Assembly (NCBI RefSeq): GCF_015354575.1
Contig: NZ_JACAFQ010000009.1
Location: 62,001 to 126,000 of the forward strand
Length of the DNA: 64,000 nt
Direction of reading: 5' to 3'
DNA from: Pseudomonas sp. UFMG81
GTDB taxonomy: Bacteria > Pseudomonadota > Gammaproteobacteria > Pseudomonadales > Pseudomonadaceae
A model generated the notes under the pieces. It was not told the origin of the DNA. It did not search any database and saw only the letters and a program-made list of their open reading frames with translations. Shown here one piece after another: positions 47,904 to 58,683 of the stretch. Made by a program: the position numbers and the translations under genes. The first letter of the stretch is position 1; the number at the start of each line of letters is the position of its first letter.

Positions 47904-49514
47904 TCAGTTCAAACCGAGCATGTCCCGCGCTACAGCTTCGGCGATGCGGATGCCGTCGACACCGGCGGACAAGATACCACCGGCATAGCCAGCACCTTCA
48001 CCCGCCGGGAACAGGCCCTTGAGGTTCAGGCTCTGGTAACTGGCGTCACGGGTGATGCGCAGCGGTGAGGAGGTGCGCGTCTCGATCCCGGTCAATACCG
48101 CGTCGTGCAGGTTGTAGCCCTTGATCTGGCGGTCGAAGGCCGGCAATGCCTCGCGGATTGCCTCGATGGCGAAGTCCGGCAGGCTTGGCGCCAGGTCGCA
48201 GAGAGTGACGCCCGGCTTGTACGAAGGCTCGACGCTGCCCAGCGCCGTGGACGGGCGCCCGGCCACGAAGTCACCAACCAGCTGCGCCGGTGCCTGGTAG
48301 TTGCTGCCGCCCATGACATAGGCGTGGGCTTCCAGGCGCTCCTGCAGTTCGATGCCGGCCAGCGGGCTGCCCGGGTAGTCGCGTTCCGGGTCGATGCCGA
48401 CGACGATACCCGAGTTGGCGTTGCGCTCGTTACGCGAATACTGGCTCATGCCGTTGGTGACCACGCGGCCTGGCTCGCTGGTGGCGGCGACCACGGTACC
48501 GCCTGGGCACATGCAGAAGCTGTACACCGAACGGCCGTTCTTGGCGTGGTGCACCAGTTTGTAGTCGGCGGCGCCGAGTTTCGGGTGGCCGGCATACTTG
48601 CCCAGGCGCGCCTTGTCGATCAGCGACTGCGGGTGCTCGATACGGAAACCGACCGAGAACGGCTTGGCTTCCATGAACACGCCCTTGGCATGCAGCATGC
48701 GGAAGGTGTCACGGGCGCTGTGGCCAAGGGCGAGCACCACATGGCGCGAGAGCAGCTGTTCGCCGCTTTGCAGCACCACGCCGGTCAGTTGCTCACCGTC
48801 GACCAGCAGGTCGGTGACCTTCTGTTCGAAGCGCACTTCACCGCCAAGCGAGATGATCTCTTCGCGCATCTTCTCGACCATGCTGGTCAGGCGGAAGGTG
48901 CCGATGTGCGGCTTGTTGATGTAGAGGATCTCTTCCGGCGCGCCGGCCTTGACGAACTCTTCCAGCACCTTGCGGCCATGGTGCTGCGGGTCCTTGATCT
49001 GGCTGTACAGCTTGCCGTCGGAGAAGGTCCCGGCGCCGCCTTCGCCGAACTGCACGTTGGATTCAGGGTTGAGCACACTCTTGCGCCACAGGCCCCAGGT
49101 ATCCTTGGTGCGCTGGCGCACTTCCTTGCCGCGCTCGAGCACGATCGGCTTGAAGCCCATCTGCGCCAGCAGCAGGCCGGCGAAGATGCCACAAGGGCCG
49201 AAACCGACCACGATCGGGCGCGCCTGCGGGGCGGTTTTGGCGTGGCCGACGAACTTGTAGCTGACATCCGGCGCTACGCTGATCTTCGGATCGTCGGCGA
49301 ACACGCGCAGCAGTTCGTCTTCGTTGCTCGCTTCCAGATCGATGGTGTAGATGAACAGCAGTTCGCTGTTCTTTTTGCGCGCGTCATAGCTGCGCTTGAA
49401 CAGGGTGAAACCGAGCAGTTGCTCATCCGCGATGCCCAGGCGCTGGACGATGGCCGCGCGCAGCTCTTCGTCGGAGTGGTCCAGGGGCAGCTTGAGTTCG
49501 GTGATTCGTAGCAT
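47904..49514 (-). CDS. FAD-dependent oxidoreductase (COG2509-type)
   Basis: This 536-residue flavoprotein has an N-terminal domain (about residues 1-90) with LRITELKLPLDHSDEEL, then a dinucleotide-binding GFGPCGIFAGLLLAQMG motif, and a C-terminal GLFPAGEGAGYAGGILSAGVDG flavin-binding end. CMCPGGTVVAATSEPGRVVT is characteristic of this uncharacterised family of FAD-dependent dehydrogenases. The substrate is unknown. The start at ATG 49514 follows the family N-terminus, though the ribosome-binding site is weak. Confidence 0.85.
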   Translation of the reverse strand: MLRITELKLPLDHSDEELRAAIVQRLGIADEQLLGFTLFKRSYDARKKNSELLFIYTIDLEASNEDELLRVFADDPKISVAPDVSYKFVGHAKTAPQARPIVVGFGPCGIFAGLLLAQMGFKPIVLERGKEVRQRTKDTWGLWRKSVLNPESNVQFGEGGAGTFSDGKLYSQIKDPQHHGRKVLEEFVKAGAPEEILYINKPHIGTFRLTSMVEKMREEIISLGGEVRFEQKVTDLLVDGEQLTGVVLQSGEQLLSRHVVLALGHSARDTFRMLHAKGVFMEAKPFSVGFRIEHPQSLIDKARLGKYAGHPKLGAADYKLVHHAKNGRSVYSFCMCPGGTVVAATSEPGRVVTNGMSQYSRNERNANSGIVVGIDPERDYPGSPLAGIELQERLEAHAYVMGGSNYQAPAQLVGDFVAGRPSTALGSVEPSYKPGVTLCDLAPSLPDFAIEAIREALPAFDRQIKGYNLHDAVLTGIETRTSSPLRITRDASYQSLNLKGLFPAGEGAGYAGGILSAGVDGIRIAEAVARDMLGLN

Positions 49515-49617
49515 GGCAGGGTCCAGTATCCCGGCCATGGGCGGCCGGCGGCTTTACACAAACCGCCAAGTATAAGCTGTTCGCCGCCCCGACTGGCAGG
49601 ATAAAAACACCCGGCGA

Positions 49618-50292
49618 TCAGAGGTCGCGGGCACCGCCGTAGTAGGCGCAGCCCTGCAGGGTCTTGCCATCGATGCGCAGCTCGGCTTTGAGGTGGCGGA
49701 TGGCACCGGTGGCCACGTCGACGCAGCGTTGTGGCGCGACCCACAGTTCGACGCGCTGGCCATTGGCTTCACTGGACAGGCTCAGGCCACCGCCAGGCAG
49801 TTCTTCTTCAAGGAACGGCAGTGGCAGGGGTTCCTGGCCTACACGGTTGAGGACCATGCCCTTGCCGCTGGCCTTGATGTCCCAGTCTGGCTCGTGGCCG
49901 CTGGCGCGCAGGGTCAGTTGCTTGAAGTTGGGGTCTTCGCAGCCGTGGGCGGTGGGCTCCAGGCGATACAGCCGGGTCACCTCGATCTGCCCGTCGGTGT
50001 TGGCCTGCTTGCTCCCGGCCAGGCGGCCGCGCACATCGGCGAACAGCTTGTCGGCGGCATCGTCGGCCAGGTTGGAGGCCTCCTGCAGGATGCCGGTGGC
50101 GCCAGCATCGTTGATCACGAAGCGGCGGCTTTCATTGCAGGGCTTGAACAGCAGGTGGCCGCCACCGGCGCTCAATTCGCCCTGCATGCGCGTGGTGCCC
50201 AGGTTCGGGTCGACCGGTTTTTCGGCCAGCATCTGGCAGCCGGCGAAGAGGGGCAGCAGGGTGGCGAGCAGCAGGGGAGGGGTGAGGCGCAT
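49618..50292 (-). CDS. COG3650-type lipoprotein
   Basis: This 224-residue lipoprotein has a lipobox (LLPLFAGCQ) and a C-terminal domain with the pattern SGHEPDWDIKASGKGM, then QRCVDVATGAIRHLKAELR and GCAYYGG, typical of COG3650 and related to MliC-like inhibitors of lysozyme. The middle carries CEDPNFKQLTLRA. Paired cysteines suggest disulfides in the periplasm. ATG 50292 has GGAG 8 nt upstream. It is a single gene, 104 bp from the oxidoreductase start. Confidence 0.75.
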   Translation of the reverse strand: MRLTPPLLLATLLPLFAGCQMLAEKPVDPNLGTTRMQGELSAGGGHLLFKPCNESRRFVINDAGATGILQEASNLADDAADKLFADVRGRLAGSKQANTDGQIEVTRLYRLEPTAHGCEDPNFKQLTLRASGHEPDWDIKASGKGMVLNRVGQEPLPLPFLEEELPGGGLSLSSEANGQRVELWVAPQRCVDVATGAIRHLKAELRIDGKTLQGCAYYGGARDL

Positions 50293-50358
50293 CGGGCGGG
50301 CTCCGGGGAACTGTGCAAAAGAGCTGGCCACGTTACTCAGGGTAAGCAGGGATCACAA

Positions 50359-50436
50359 GGCCCCATCGCGGGGCAAGCCCGCTGCCACGCTGTGGGAATG
50401 ACTGGCGTGGGTGCGGGCTTGCCCCGCGATGGGGCC
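50359..50436. repeat. Inverted REP pair
   Basis: Perfect 24-bp arms lie at 50359-50382 and 50413-50436 (core GCCCCGCGATGGGGCC), just before the liv operon terminator. Confidence 0.9.
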
Positions 50437-50448
50437 ATTACAGACACC

Positions 50449-50473
50449 AAAAAAAAGGGCCCGAAGGCCCTTT
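50449..50473 (-). terminator. Terminator of the liv operon
   Basis: On the minus strand, AAAGGGCC-TTCG-GGCCCTTT is followed by a run of T. The UUCG tetraloop and the T tract make it a strong terminator, 7 bp after livF. Confidence 0.95.
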
Positions 50474-50479
50474 GATCAT

Positions 50480-51181
<702 letters not shown>

Positions 51182-51949
51182 TTACGCCTCCCCCAGGTAG
51201 GCCTTGATCACATCAGGGTTGCCGCGAATCTCTTCCGGCGTGCCGTCGGCCAGGGGCGTGCCCTGGTTGATCACCACGATGTGGTCGGAAATGCTCATCA
51301 CCAGTTTCATGTCGTGCTCGATCAGCAGCACGGTCACGTTGTGGGATTCGCGCAGGTAGGCGATGAGGGCCTTGAGGTCCTCGGTCTCCTTGGGGTTCAG
51401 GCCGGCGGCCGGCTCGTCGAGCATGATAATGCGCGGTTGCGTCATCATGCAGCGGGCGATTTCCAGGCGCCGTTGCTGACCATAGGCGAGCGTGCCGGCG
51501 GTACGGTTGGCGAACTCGGTCAGGTTGACCTTCTCCAGCCAGTACTGGGCGCGCTCCATGGCCTCCTTTTCGCTGCGGCGGAAGCTTGGGGTCTTGAACA
51601 GGCCGGCGAAGAAGTTGGTGTTGAGGTGGCGGTGCTGGGCAATCAGCAGGTTCTCCAGCGCGGTCATTTCCTTGAACAGGCGCACGTTCTGGAAGGTCCG
51701 CACCACGCCCTTGCGGGCGATCTGATGGCCGGCCAGGCCCTGGATGGGCTGGCCGTCGAGCAGGATGGTGCCGCCGCTGGGCTTGTAGAAACCGGTCAGG
51801 CAGTTGAACACGGTGGTCTTGCCGGCACCGTTCGGGCCGATCAGTGCCACCACCTGTTTCTCTTTCACGGTCAGGCCCACGCCGTTGACCGCCAACAAGC
51901 CGCCGAAGCGCATGCTCAGGCCGCTGACTTGCAAGATTTCGCGGCTCAT
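51182..51949 (-). CDS. livG: Branched-chain amino acid ABC ATPase LivG
   Basis: This 255-residue ATPase pairs with LivF (BraF in P. aeruginosa). Walker A is [17 protein letters not shown], the signature region [15 protein letters not shown], Walker [14 protein letters not shown], and the H-loop [11 protein letters not shown]. The non-canonical signature (AYGQQRR) is normal for LivG proteins. It overlaps livM by 4 bp. Confidence 0.95.
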   Translation of the reverse strand: MSREILQVSGLSMRFGGLLAVNGVGLTVKEKQVVALIGPNGAGKTTVFNCLTGFYKPSGGTILLDGQPIQGLAGHQIARKGVVRTFQNVRLFKEMTALENLLIAQHRHLNTNFFAGLFKTPSFRRSEKEAMERAQYWLEKVNLTEFANRTAGTLAYGQQRRLEIARCMMTQPRIIMLDEPAAGLNPKETEDLKALIAYLRESHNVTVLLIEHDMKLVMSISDHIVVINQGTPLADGTPEEIRGNPDVIKAYLGEA

Positions 51950-53198
51950 CGAGGCAGCTCCATGTGCGGACGTTGCATAGGCAGCAAGCCTTGCGGACGC
52001 CAGATCATCATCAACACCATCAGCGCACCGAACATCAGCATCCGGTATTCGCTGAACTCACGCATCATCTCGGGCAGCAGGATCATCACGATGGCCGCGA
52101 GAATCACGCCCAACTGCGAACCCATGCCACCCAGCACGACGATGGCGAGGATGATCGCCGACTCGATGAAGGTGAACGACTCCGGTGTCACCAGCCCTTG
52201 GCGGGCGGCGAAGAAGCTGCCGGCGAAACCGGCGAAGCAGGCACCCAGGGTGAAGGCCGAAAGCTTGATCACGGTGGGGTTCAGGCCCAGCGCGCGGCAG
52301 GCGATCTCGTCTTCACGCAGCGCTTCCCAGGCACGGCCGATCGGCATGCGCAGCAGGCGGTTGATGACGAACAGCGCCAGCAGTGCCAGCAGCAGGGCGA
52401 CCAGGTAGAGGAAGATGACCTTGTTGATCGAGTTGTACTGCAGCCCGAAGAACTCGTGGAAGGTCTGCATCCCCTCGGCGGCCTTGCGCTCGAAGGTCAG
52501 GCCGAAGAGCTCCGGCTTGGGGATGTTGCTGATGCCGTTGGGGCCGCCGGTCCAGTCGGTGAGGTTACGCAGGAACAGGCGAATGATCTCGCCGAAGCCC
52601 AGCGTCACGATCGCCAGGTAGTCACCACGCAGGCGCAGCACCGGGAAACCGAGCAGGAAGCCGAAGGTGGCGGCCATCAGGCCGGCGATCGGCAGGCACA
52701 CCCAGAAGCTCCAGCCCAGGTAATGCGAGAGCATCGCGTAGCTGTAGGCGCCGACGGCGTAGAAGCCGACGTAACCCAGGTCAAGCAGGCCCGCCAGGCC
52801 GACCACGATGTTCAGGCCCAGGCCCAGCAACACGTAGATCAGGATCAGGGTGGCGATGTCGACCGCGCCGCGCGAACCGAAGAACGGCCACACCAGTGCC
52901 GCGACGATCAGGCCGATGATGACGTAGCGCTGGGTCTTGGGCAGGGTGAGGTAGTTGCTGACGGCCGGCGGGATCAGCTTGCGATCCGAACGGCGGCCCA
53001 TCACTGCGCTCCACTGCCTGTCGAACAGCACGCGCAGGAACATCAGCACCGAGCAGACGGCGATGATGCTGATGGTGAACGACCCTTGGCTGTGCACGAT
53101 CAGGCTGATGCCATCGATGCTCAGTTTCAGGCCCAGCACCGGGAAGGCCACGGCCCACACCAGCAAGGCGCTGAAGAACGCCTGTTTGAGATTTCTGT

Positions 53199-53202
<4 letters not shown>
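51946..53202 (-). CDS. livM: Branched-chain amino acid permease LivM
   Basis: This 418-residue permease (BraE-type) has an N-terminal extension with extra helices ([16 protein letters not shown]) and the LivM core [21 protein letters not shown] and [20 protein letters not shown], the latter being the ATPase-contacting loop. It ends in [17 protein letters not shown]. It overlaps livH by 4 bp and livG by 4 bp. Confidence 0.94.
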
Positions 53203-54122
<920 letters not shown>

Positions 54123-54302
54123 TACAGCGCTCCTAAAAACCTGATTTGCATTTCACTGGTGGGGGATGACCCCGGCCCATGTTCTCGTGGTCTTCGCCAC
54201 GTGATCTTGTGCGGGCACTGCCAGGAAACCGCGGGTGACGGTTTTAAGATTTTCAGGTGGACCGGCCCCCGGATCGCGGGGATCAGGCCCATAGAACCTC
54301 GT

Positions 54303-54334
54303 AAAACAAAGCCCACTGCTCGCACAGTGGGCTT
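54303..54334 (-). terminator. Attenuator-like hairpin between livK and livH
   Basis: On the minus strand, AAGCCCACTG pairs with CAGTGGGCTT around TGCGAG, followed by TGTTTT. It lies 25 bp after livK. Partial read-through would give more binding protein than transporter; this is inferred from position. Confidence 0.75.
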
Positions 54335-54358
54335 CTCGGTCAGCTATTAGTCACGCAG

Positions 54359-55474
54359 TTACTGAGGAGAGACTTCGGTCTTCGGCTTGCCGAAGTGCCA
54401 TTCGTAGACCACGAACTTGAAGTCCTTCAGGTCGCCTTTGGCGTCGTACGACAGGTCGCCGGTCGGGGTCTTGAAGGTGCCGGCGTGGATGGCGGCTGCC
54501 ACCTTGTCGGTGTCTTCGGACTTGGCTGCCTTGATGCCTTCGGCGATCAGTTCCACAGCCGAGTAGGCCGGGAACACGAACGGGCCGCTTGGGTCTTTGC
54601 CGTCGGCCTTGATGGCGTCGACGATGGCCTTGTTCGCAGGGTCGGCGTCGAACGATTTCGGCAGGGTGACCAGCAGGCCTTCGGAGGCGCCCTGGGCGAT
54701 CTGCGAGATGGAGTCGTTACCCACGCCTTCCGGGCCCATGAACTTGGCTTTCAGGCCTTTTTCTTGCGCCTGGCGCAGGATCAGGCCCAGCTCTGGGTGG
54801 TAGCCGCCGTAGTAGACGAAGTCGACGTTGTTCTGCTTGAGCTTCTGGATGATCGAGGAGAAGTCCTTGTCACCGGCGTTCAGGCCTTCGAAGACGGCAA
54901 CCTTGGTGCCTTTGCCTTCGAGCGTGGTCTTGACCGCGGTGGCGATGCCTTCACCGTACTGCTGCTTGTCGTGCAGTACCGCAACCACTTTCGGTTTGAC
55001 GTGGTCGGCGATGTAGTTGCCGGCAGCCGGGCCCTGGGCGCTGTCCAGGCCGATGGTGCGGAACACCAGCTTGTAGCCACGGGCAGTGATTTCCGGCGAG
55101 GTGGCGGCGGGGGTGATCATGATCACGCCTTCGTCTTCGTAGATGTCCGACGCAGGCTGGGTGGAGCTGGAGCACAGGTGGCCGATGACGAACTTGACGC
55201 CGTCGTTGACCACTTTGTTGGCGACGGCAACGGCCTGTTTAGGGTCGCAGGCGTCGTCGTATTCCTTGGCTTCGAGCATCTTGCCATCGACGCCGCCCTT
55301 GGCGTTGATGTCCTTGATGGCCTGTTTGGCGCCGACGAACTGCATGTCGCCGTATTGAGTCACCGGACCGGTTTTTGGACCGGCGATGCCGATCTTGATG
55401 GTGTCGGCGGCAAACGAATGGCTGGCAACCCCGGCCAGGACCATTGCGGCGAACAGCTTGGAAATCTTGATCAT
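54359..55474 (-). CDS. livK: Branched-chain amino acid-binding protein LivK
   Basis: This 371-residue periplasmic binding protein (BraC-type) has a signal peptide (MVLAGVASHSFAAD), the mature start TIKIGIAGPKTGPVTQYGD, and the family blocks CSSSTQPASDIYEDEGV and YYGGYHPELGLIL. It captures leucine, isoleucine, valine and often alanine for LivHMGF. ATG 55474 has TGGAG 5 nt upstream. The leader upstream is the long spacer described separately. Confidence 0.95.
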   Translation of the reverse strand: MIKISKLFAAMVLAGVASHSFAADTIKIGIAGPKTGPVTQYGDMQFVGAKQAIKDINAKGGVDGKMLEAKEYDDACDPKQAVAVANKVVNDGVKFVIGHLCSSSTQPASDIYEDEGVIMITPAATSPEITARGYKLVFRTIGLDSAQGPAAGNYIADHVKPKVVAVLHDKQQYGEGIATAVKTTLEGKGTKVAVFEGLNAGDKDFSSIIQKLKQNNVDFVYYGGYHPELGLILRQAQEKGLKAKFMGPEGVGNDSISQIAQGASEGLLVTLPKSFDADPANKAIVDAIKADGKDPSGPFVFPAYSAVELIAEGIKAAKSEDTDKVAAAIHAGTFKTPTGDLSYDAKGDLKDFKFVVYEWHFGKPKTEVSPQ

Positions 55475-55834
55475 AGTGCTCCACTCATTCTGTTGTAATT
55501 CTTATAGTCCTGGAGGCCAGGGCTACAGACCGGGCGGGATGTGCGGCTGGCTACGCCTGACCGCAACCCCACCTTCCCCCGGAACATGTCCCGGAAACTG
55601 TACCGGTACAGTGTAGAGCGCCGCCCGAGCGCTTGAAAAGCGGGTGAAAAGCGTCTGTTTCCTGGGGTGTCGCCTGGTCGACATAAAAATACAGAAAAGC
55701 GCCATCACTTTGCCTGTACTCTCGGCCCCACCCCACAACTTCGGGCCGAATCGACCAAATTACGTATTTGAAACCGGGTTTTTCTGCAAAAATGCCGGCC
55801 TTTTTTGTTGGCCGATCTTTGCGCAGGTAAACCC
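55475..55834. other. 360-bp divergent spacer upstream of livK
   Basis: No gene is visible here. The spacer carries the 16-bp palindrome at 55597-55612 and a T-rich GGCC-T6GTT-GGCC element at about 55797-55815, near the DUF2288 start. It must hold the livK and DUF2288 promoters, but I could not assign a convincing -35/-10 pair. Confidence 0.6.
55597..55612. promoter_or_regulatory. 16-bp perfect palindrome, candidate operator
   Basis: ACTGTACCGGTACAGT is a perfect palindrome about 123 bp upstream of the livK start. Length and symmetry fit a dimeric repressor or activator operator. No adjacent regulator gene indicates which protein binds. Confidence 0.5.
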
Positions 55835-56140
55835 ATGACTGATCAAGTAAGCACCCTCTATGCCAAATTGCTCGGCGAGACTGCCGTCATCGAGTGGAAA
55901 GCCCTGGAGCGTTTCTGGGCCAAGGGTGACCTGATTTGGGTCGACCCCTGCCTCGACCTGGTCGTCGTTGCCGAGGCGATGGCCGAGAATCGCAGCGAGA
56001 TCTTCGCCAAGTGGCGCAGTGATGGCACTGTCGGGCCGGTTTCCACAGAGCAGGCAATGGACCTGCAAACCCGCGATCCAGAGATCTGGGCGGTGGTGGT
56101 TTCGCCGTTCATCGTGATTCAGGAAAAGAAAGCGGAATAA
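55835..56140 (+). CDS. DUF2288 protein
   Basis: This 101-residue soluble protein has the DUF2288 pattern LYAKLLGETAVIEWKALERF, WVDPCLDLVVVAEAMAENR and IWAVVVSPFIVIQEKK. The function of the family is unknown. ATG 55835 has an AGG 7 nt upstream; an earlier in-frame codon lacks one. It stands alone and converges on the tubulin-like gene 160 bp away. Confidence 0.83.
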   Translation: MTDQVSTLYAKLLGETAVIEWKALERFWAKGDLIWVDPCLDLVVVAEAMAENRSEIFAKWRSDGTVGPVSTEQAMDLQTRDPEIWAVVVSPFIVIQEKKAE

Positions 56141-56300
56141 GCACGCGCTTTTTTAGTGCGCGAAATCACCCAGGCGCATCGCGATGGTGCGCGTTGACGC
56201 TCACGTAAGGTGGAAGTAAGTAACAACGGCGGGGTGATTCGGCGGGGCGGTAACAGTTTACGGCATGCGTAATGGGGCCGCGGAGCGGCCCCAAATGGTT

Positions 56301-58481
56301 TCAGTAATCCACGCGCCCGGTGTGGCTGTTGAGCGAGATGACCCGGGTCTTGCCGATACGGTGACGGAAGATCTCGCGCAGGTATTTCACCGCCTTCTTC
56401 ACGCACTCGCGCGACAGGCGAATGTCGTTGATCGAGACGAAGCGGCTCTTGTCGTTGATCAGCTCGCGGTACTTCTTCTCATACATCGGTTTGATCGCGT
56501 ACCAGTTGGTGTCGAGGATCTTCGCCGGGTTCTCGAACTCGTTGAGCAGGTCGTCGATGCGGTCCTCATCGAAGTGCTCGCTGGTGATGAACTCGAGGAT
56601 GGCGTTGTCCATGGTGTCGTCGAACCGGTACGGATTGCGCGCGAAGCAGCGCTTGATGAACGCCACGATCAGGGTCAGGAAGTCGTCCGACAGGCACGGG
56701 CTCTTGGCGATCAGGGTGGTCAGCGACAAGTTGGCCGAGGCACCGATCACCAACGCGTAGCGCTTGAGCGTGGTGTTGGGGAACAGGCTGTTGAGGTGGG
56801 TCTTGAGCCGGTTCAGGTCCATGTAGGACAGCTTGTAGTCCTTGGGCAAGGAGACGATCGACACCACCGACGAGCAGTTCTTGAAGAAGTGCAGGTCGTG
56901 CAGGGCCGCGGCGTCGTAGCCCGAGGCCTGGTACTGCTCGAGCGCGGCGCGGTAGCGGCGCGATTCGATCGGCAACAGGCTGATGCCTTCGATGGCCTGG
57001 GTTTGCTTGTTGAAGTGCGGCAGGTCGATGGAGCGGAAGAACAGGTCGTCGATGTCCAGCCGCGGTTGCTCGCGTTCGAACACCTTGAACTTTTCCGACC
57101 CGGCCGGAGGGATTTCCGGTACCACCGATTCTGCGTAGGCGATGGCCACGGGGCCGGCCAGGCTCATGAACAGGTCGTTGGCATCCAGGCGAATGGTTTC
57201 GCCGATGTCGATGCCGGCGCGGCGGAAGTAGTTCTGGTCGTAGTCGGTGGTCACCGCCTGCGCCGTGAGGATGTTGAAGATCTGCTGGGAGATGTACTGG
57301 TTGGCGTGCTTCTCCATGGCGTTGACGTCGATGTTCTGGATCGTGCCGTCATCGCTTTCTTCGGCGTAGCGCATGATGTCGTTGGAGATCAGCATCATCG
57401 CGTTCCACGGGCGGATGCGGCCCATGACGCTGGCTTCGCTGCTGTCTTCGTTATCGAAGTTGTACGAGAAGTCCCACTCTTCCGACAGGTACTTGCACAG
57501 CAGCCGCCCGGCGTTGATGTGCAGGGCCTCGGACATTTCGCTGCGGTGGTCGGAGGCATTCGGCAGCACGCAGATGCCGCTGGTGAAGATCGGCTCGAAG
57601 ACGAACGAATGCCCGCTCTTGCCGTCGTTCTCGTCGGCTGGCTTGGTATCGAAGGTCTTGTTCATGTACGAGTACTGCTGGGCCAGGCCAAACTCCGAGG
57701 CCATGCCCGAGCCGGTACCGCCGCCGGCGCTGAAGATGTAGAAGTACAGGCGCGACTGGTTGGCCTTGATGCCGCAAGAGTCGATCAGGTACGAGTGGAT
57801 CAGCTTCCAGTCGGCGCTGGAGAAACGCTGGGTATCCTTGTTTAGGATGATCTTGGCCAGGTACTGGCCGAGGATCGGCGCGTTGCCGGCGCCGCCGGCG
57901 TGCACCTCGGACAGGTCCATGATCTTCATCTTGCTGTAGTCGCGCAGGAAACCGCCGCGCTCGCCCTTGCGCGAGAAGCGGATGCGCCCGGCGATGTCCT
58001 TGTCCAGGTCGCCCAGCATCACCAGCGGCTCGACCAGGAACACAGGCTTGGCACCCTTGTTCTGCACCAGGCGCAGGTTCTGGCGGATCCAGCGCGCAGG
58101 GCTGTAGCCGCCTTCACCCTTGAAGCGATCCTCGTTGTTGAACTCGTTGAGGAAGAAGGTGCGGGCGTTGTACACCAGCTCCGCCACGTCCAGCGCAATG
58201 TTCGAGCCGCAACGGCCCAGGCCAATCAGGCACACCGACGGGAACTGCTGCTCCAGGCGCAGCTGGTCTTCGTCTTCCACGTGCAGGTTGCGTGGGAACA
58301 CCAGGTCGCGCAGGCCGTCGAGGTTGTCGAGGATGCGCTGGATGTCCTGTTCGGTGAAGTAGAGGTACTGCGCCGGTGTGCTGCGGGCCGCCGGCAGGTC
58401 TCGAGCACCGCTTGCGGTCAGCGAAGCGGGAAGGAGCGTCGACTCGGGGACCGCATTGGCAGAAGTGTTCGTAGAGGTCAT
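56301..58481 (-). CDS. Tubulin/FtsZ-superfamily-like protein, 726 aa
   Basis: The N-terminal half shows the nucleotide-binding loops of the tubulin/FtsZ fold in order: T1-like GLGRCGSN (residues 88-94 region), T3-like GGAGNAPILG (196-205), and the tubulin signature GGGTGSG (253-259). A T7-like catalytic segment RLDANDLFMSLAGP (431-444) follows a long helix (HANQYISQQIFNILTAQAV). The chain is about twice FtsZ length; residues 460-726 are unassigned. I chose ATG 58481 because upstream codons lack ribosome sites, though its own is weak. No partner gene adjoins it. It is not FtsZ, but GTP binding and polymerisation are plausible; the role is unknown. Confidence 0.72.
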   Translation of the reverse strand: MTSTNTSANAVPESTLLPASLTASGARDLPAARSTPAQYLYFTEQDIQRILDNLDGLRDLVFPRNLHVEDEDQLRLEQQFPSVCLIGLGRCGSNIALDVAELVYNARTFFLNEFNNEDRFKGEGGYSPARWIRQNLRLVQNKGAKPVFLVEPLVMLGDLDKDIAGRIRFSRKGERGGFLRDYSKMKIMDLSEVHAGGAGNAPILGQYLAKIILNKDTQRFSSADWKLIHSYLIDSCGIKANQSRLYFYIFSAGGGTGSGMASEFGLAQQYSYMNKTFDTKPADENDGKSGHSFVFEPIFTSGICVLPNASDHRSEMSEALHINAGRLLCKYLSEEWDFSYNFDNEDSSEASVMGRIRPWNAMMLISNDIMRYAEESDDGTIQNIDVNAMEKHANQYISQQIFNILTAQAVTTDYDQNYFRRAGIDIGETIRLDANDLFMSLAGPVAIAYAESVVPEIPPAGSEKFKVFEREQPRLDIDDLFFRSIDLPHFNKQTQAIEGISLLPIESRRYRAALEQYQASGYDAAALHDLHFFKNCSSVVSIVSLPKDYKLSYMDLNRLKTHLNSLFPNTTLKRYALVIGASANLSLTTLIAKSPCLSDDFLTLIVAFIKRCFARNPYRFDDTMDNAILEFITSEHFDEDRIDDLLNEFENPAKILDTNWYAIKPMYEKKYRELINDKSRFVSINDIRLSRECVKKAVKYLREIFRHRIGKTRVISLNSHTGRVDY

Positions 58482-58683
58482 AGTGCGCCATTTGCCTGGG
58501 AGTGTGGGCTTCCCGGTGATGCATGTCATAACGCTATCACGGAGAAATATCGCGACTTTATCAGTGCGTCTTTTTCTTGTGCGATAGGGGATTTCCCTAG
58601 CCCCTCCATGGTTTTTTGCGAATCGCACCTGCACTGCATCGTCCGTTCGTCACGCTTCTTTAACTTTCTGTCTGGAGTTGCTC

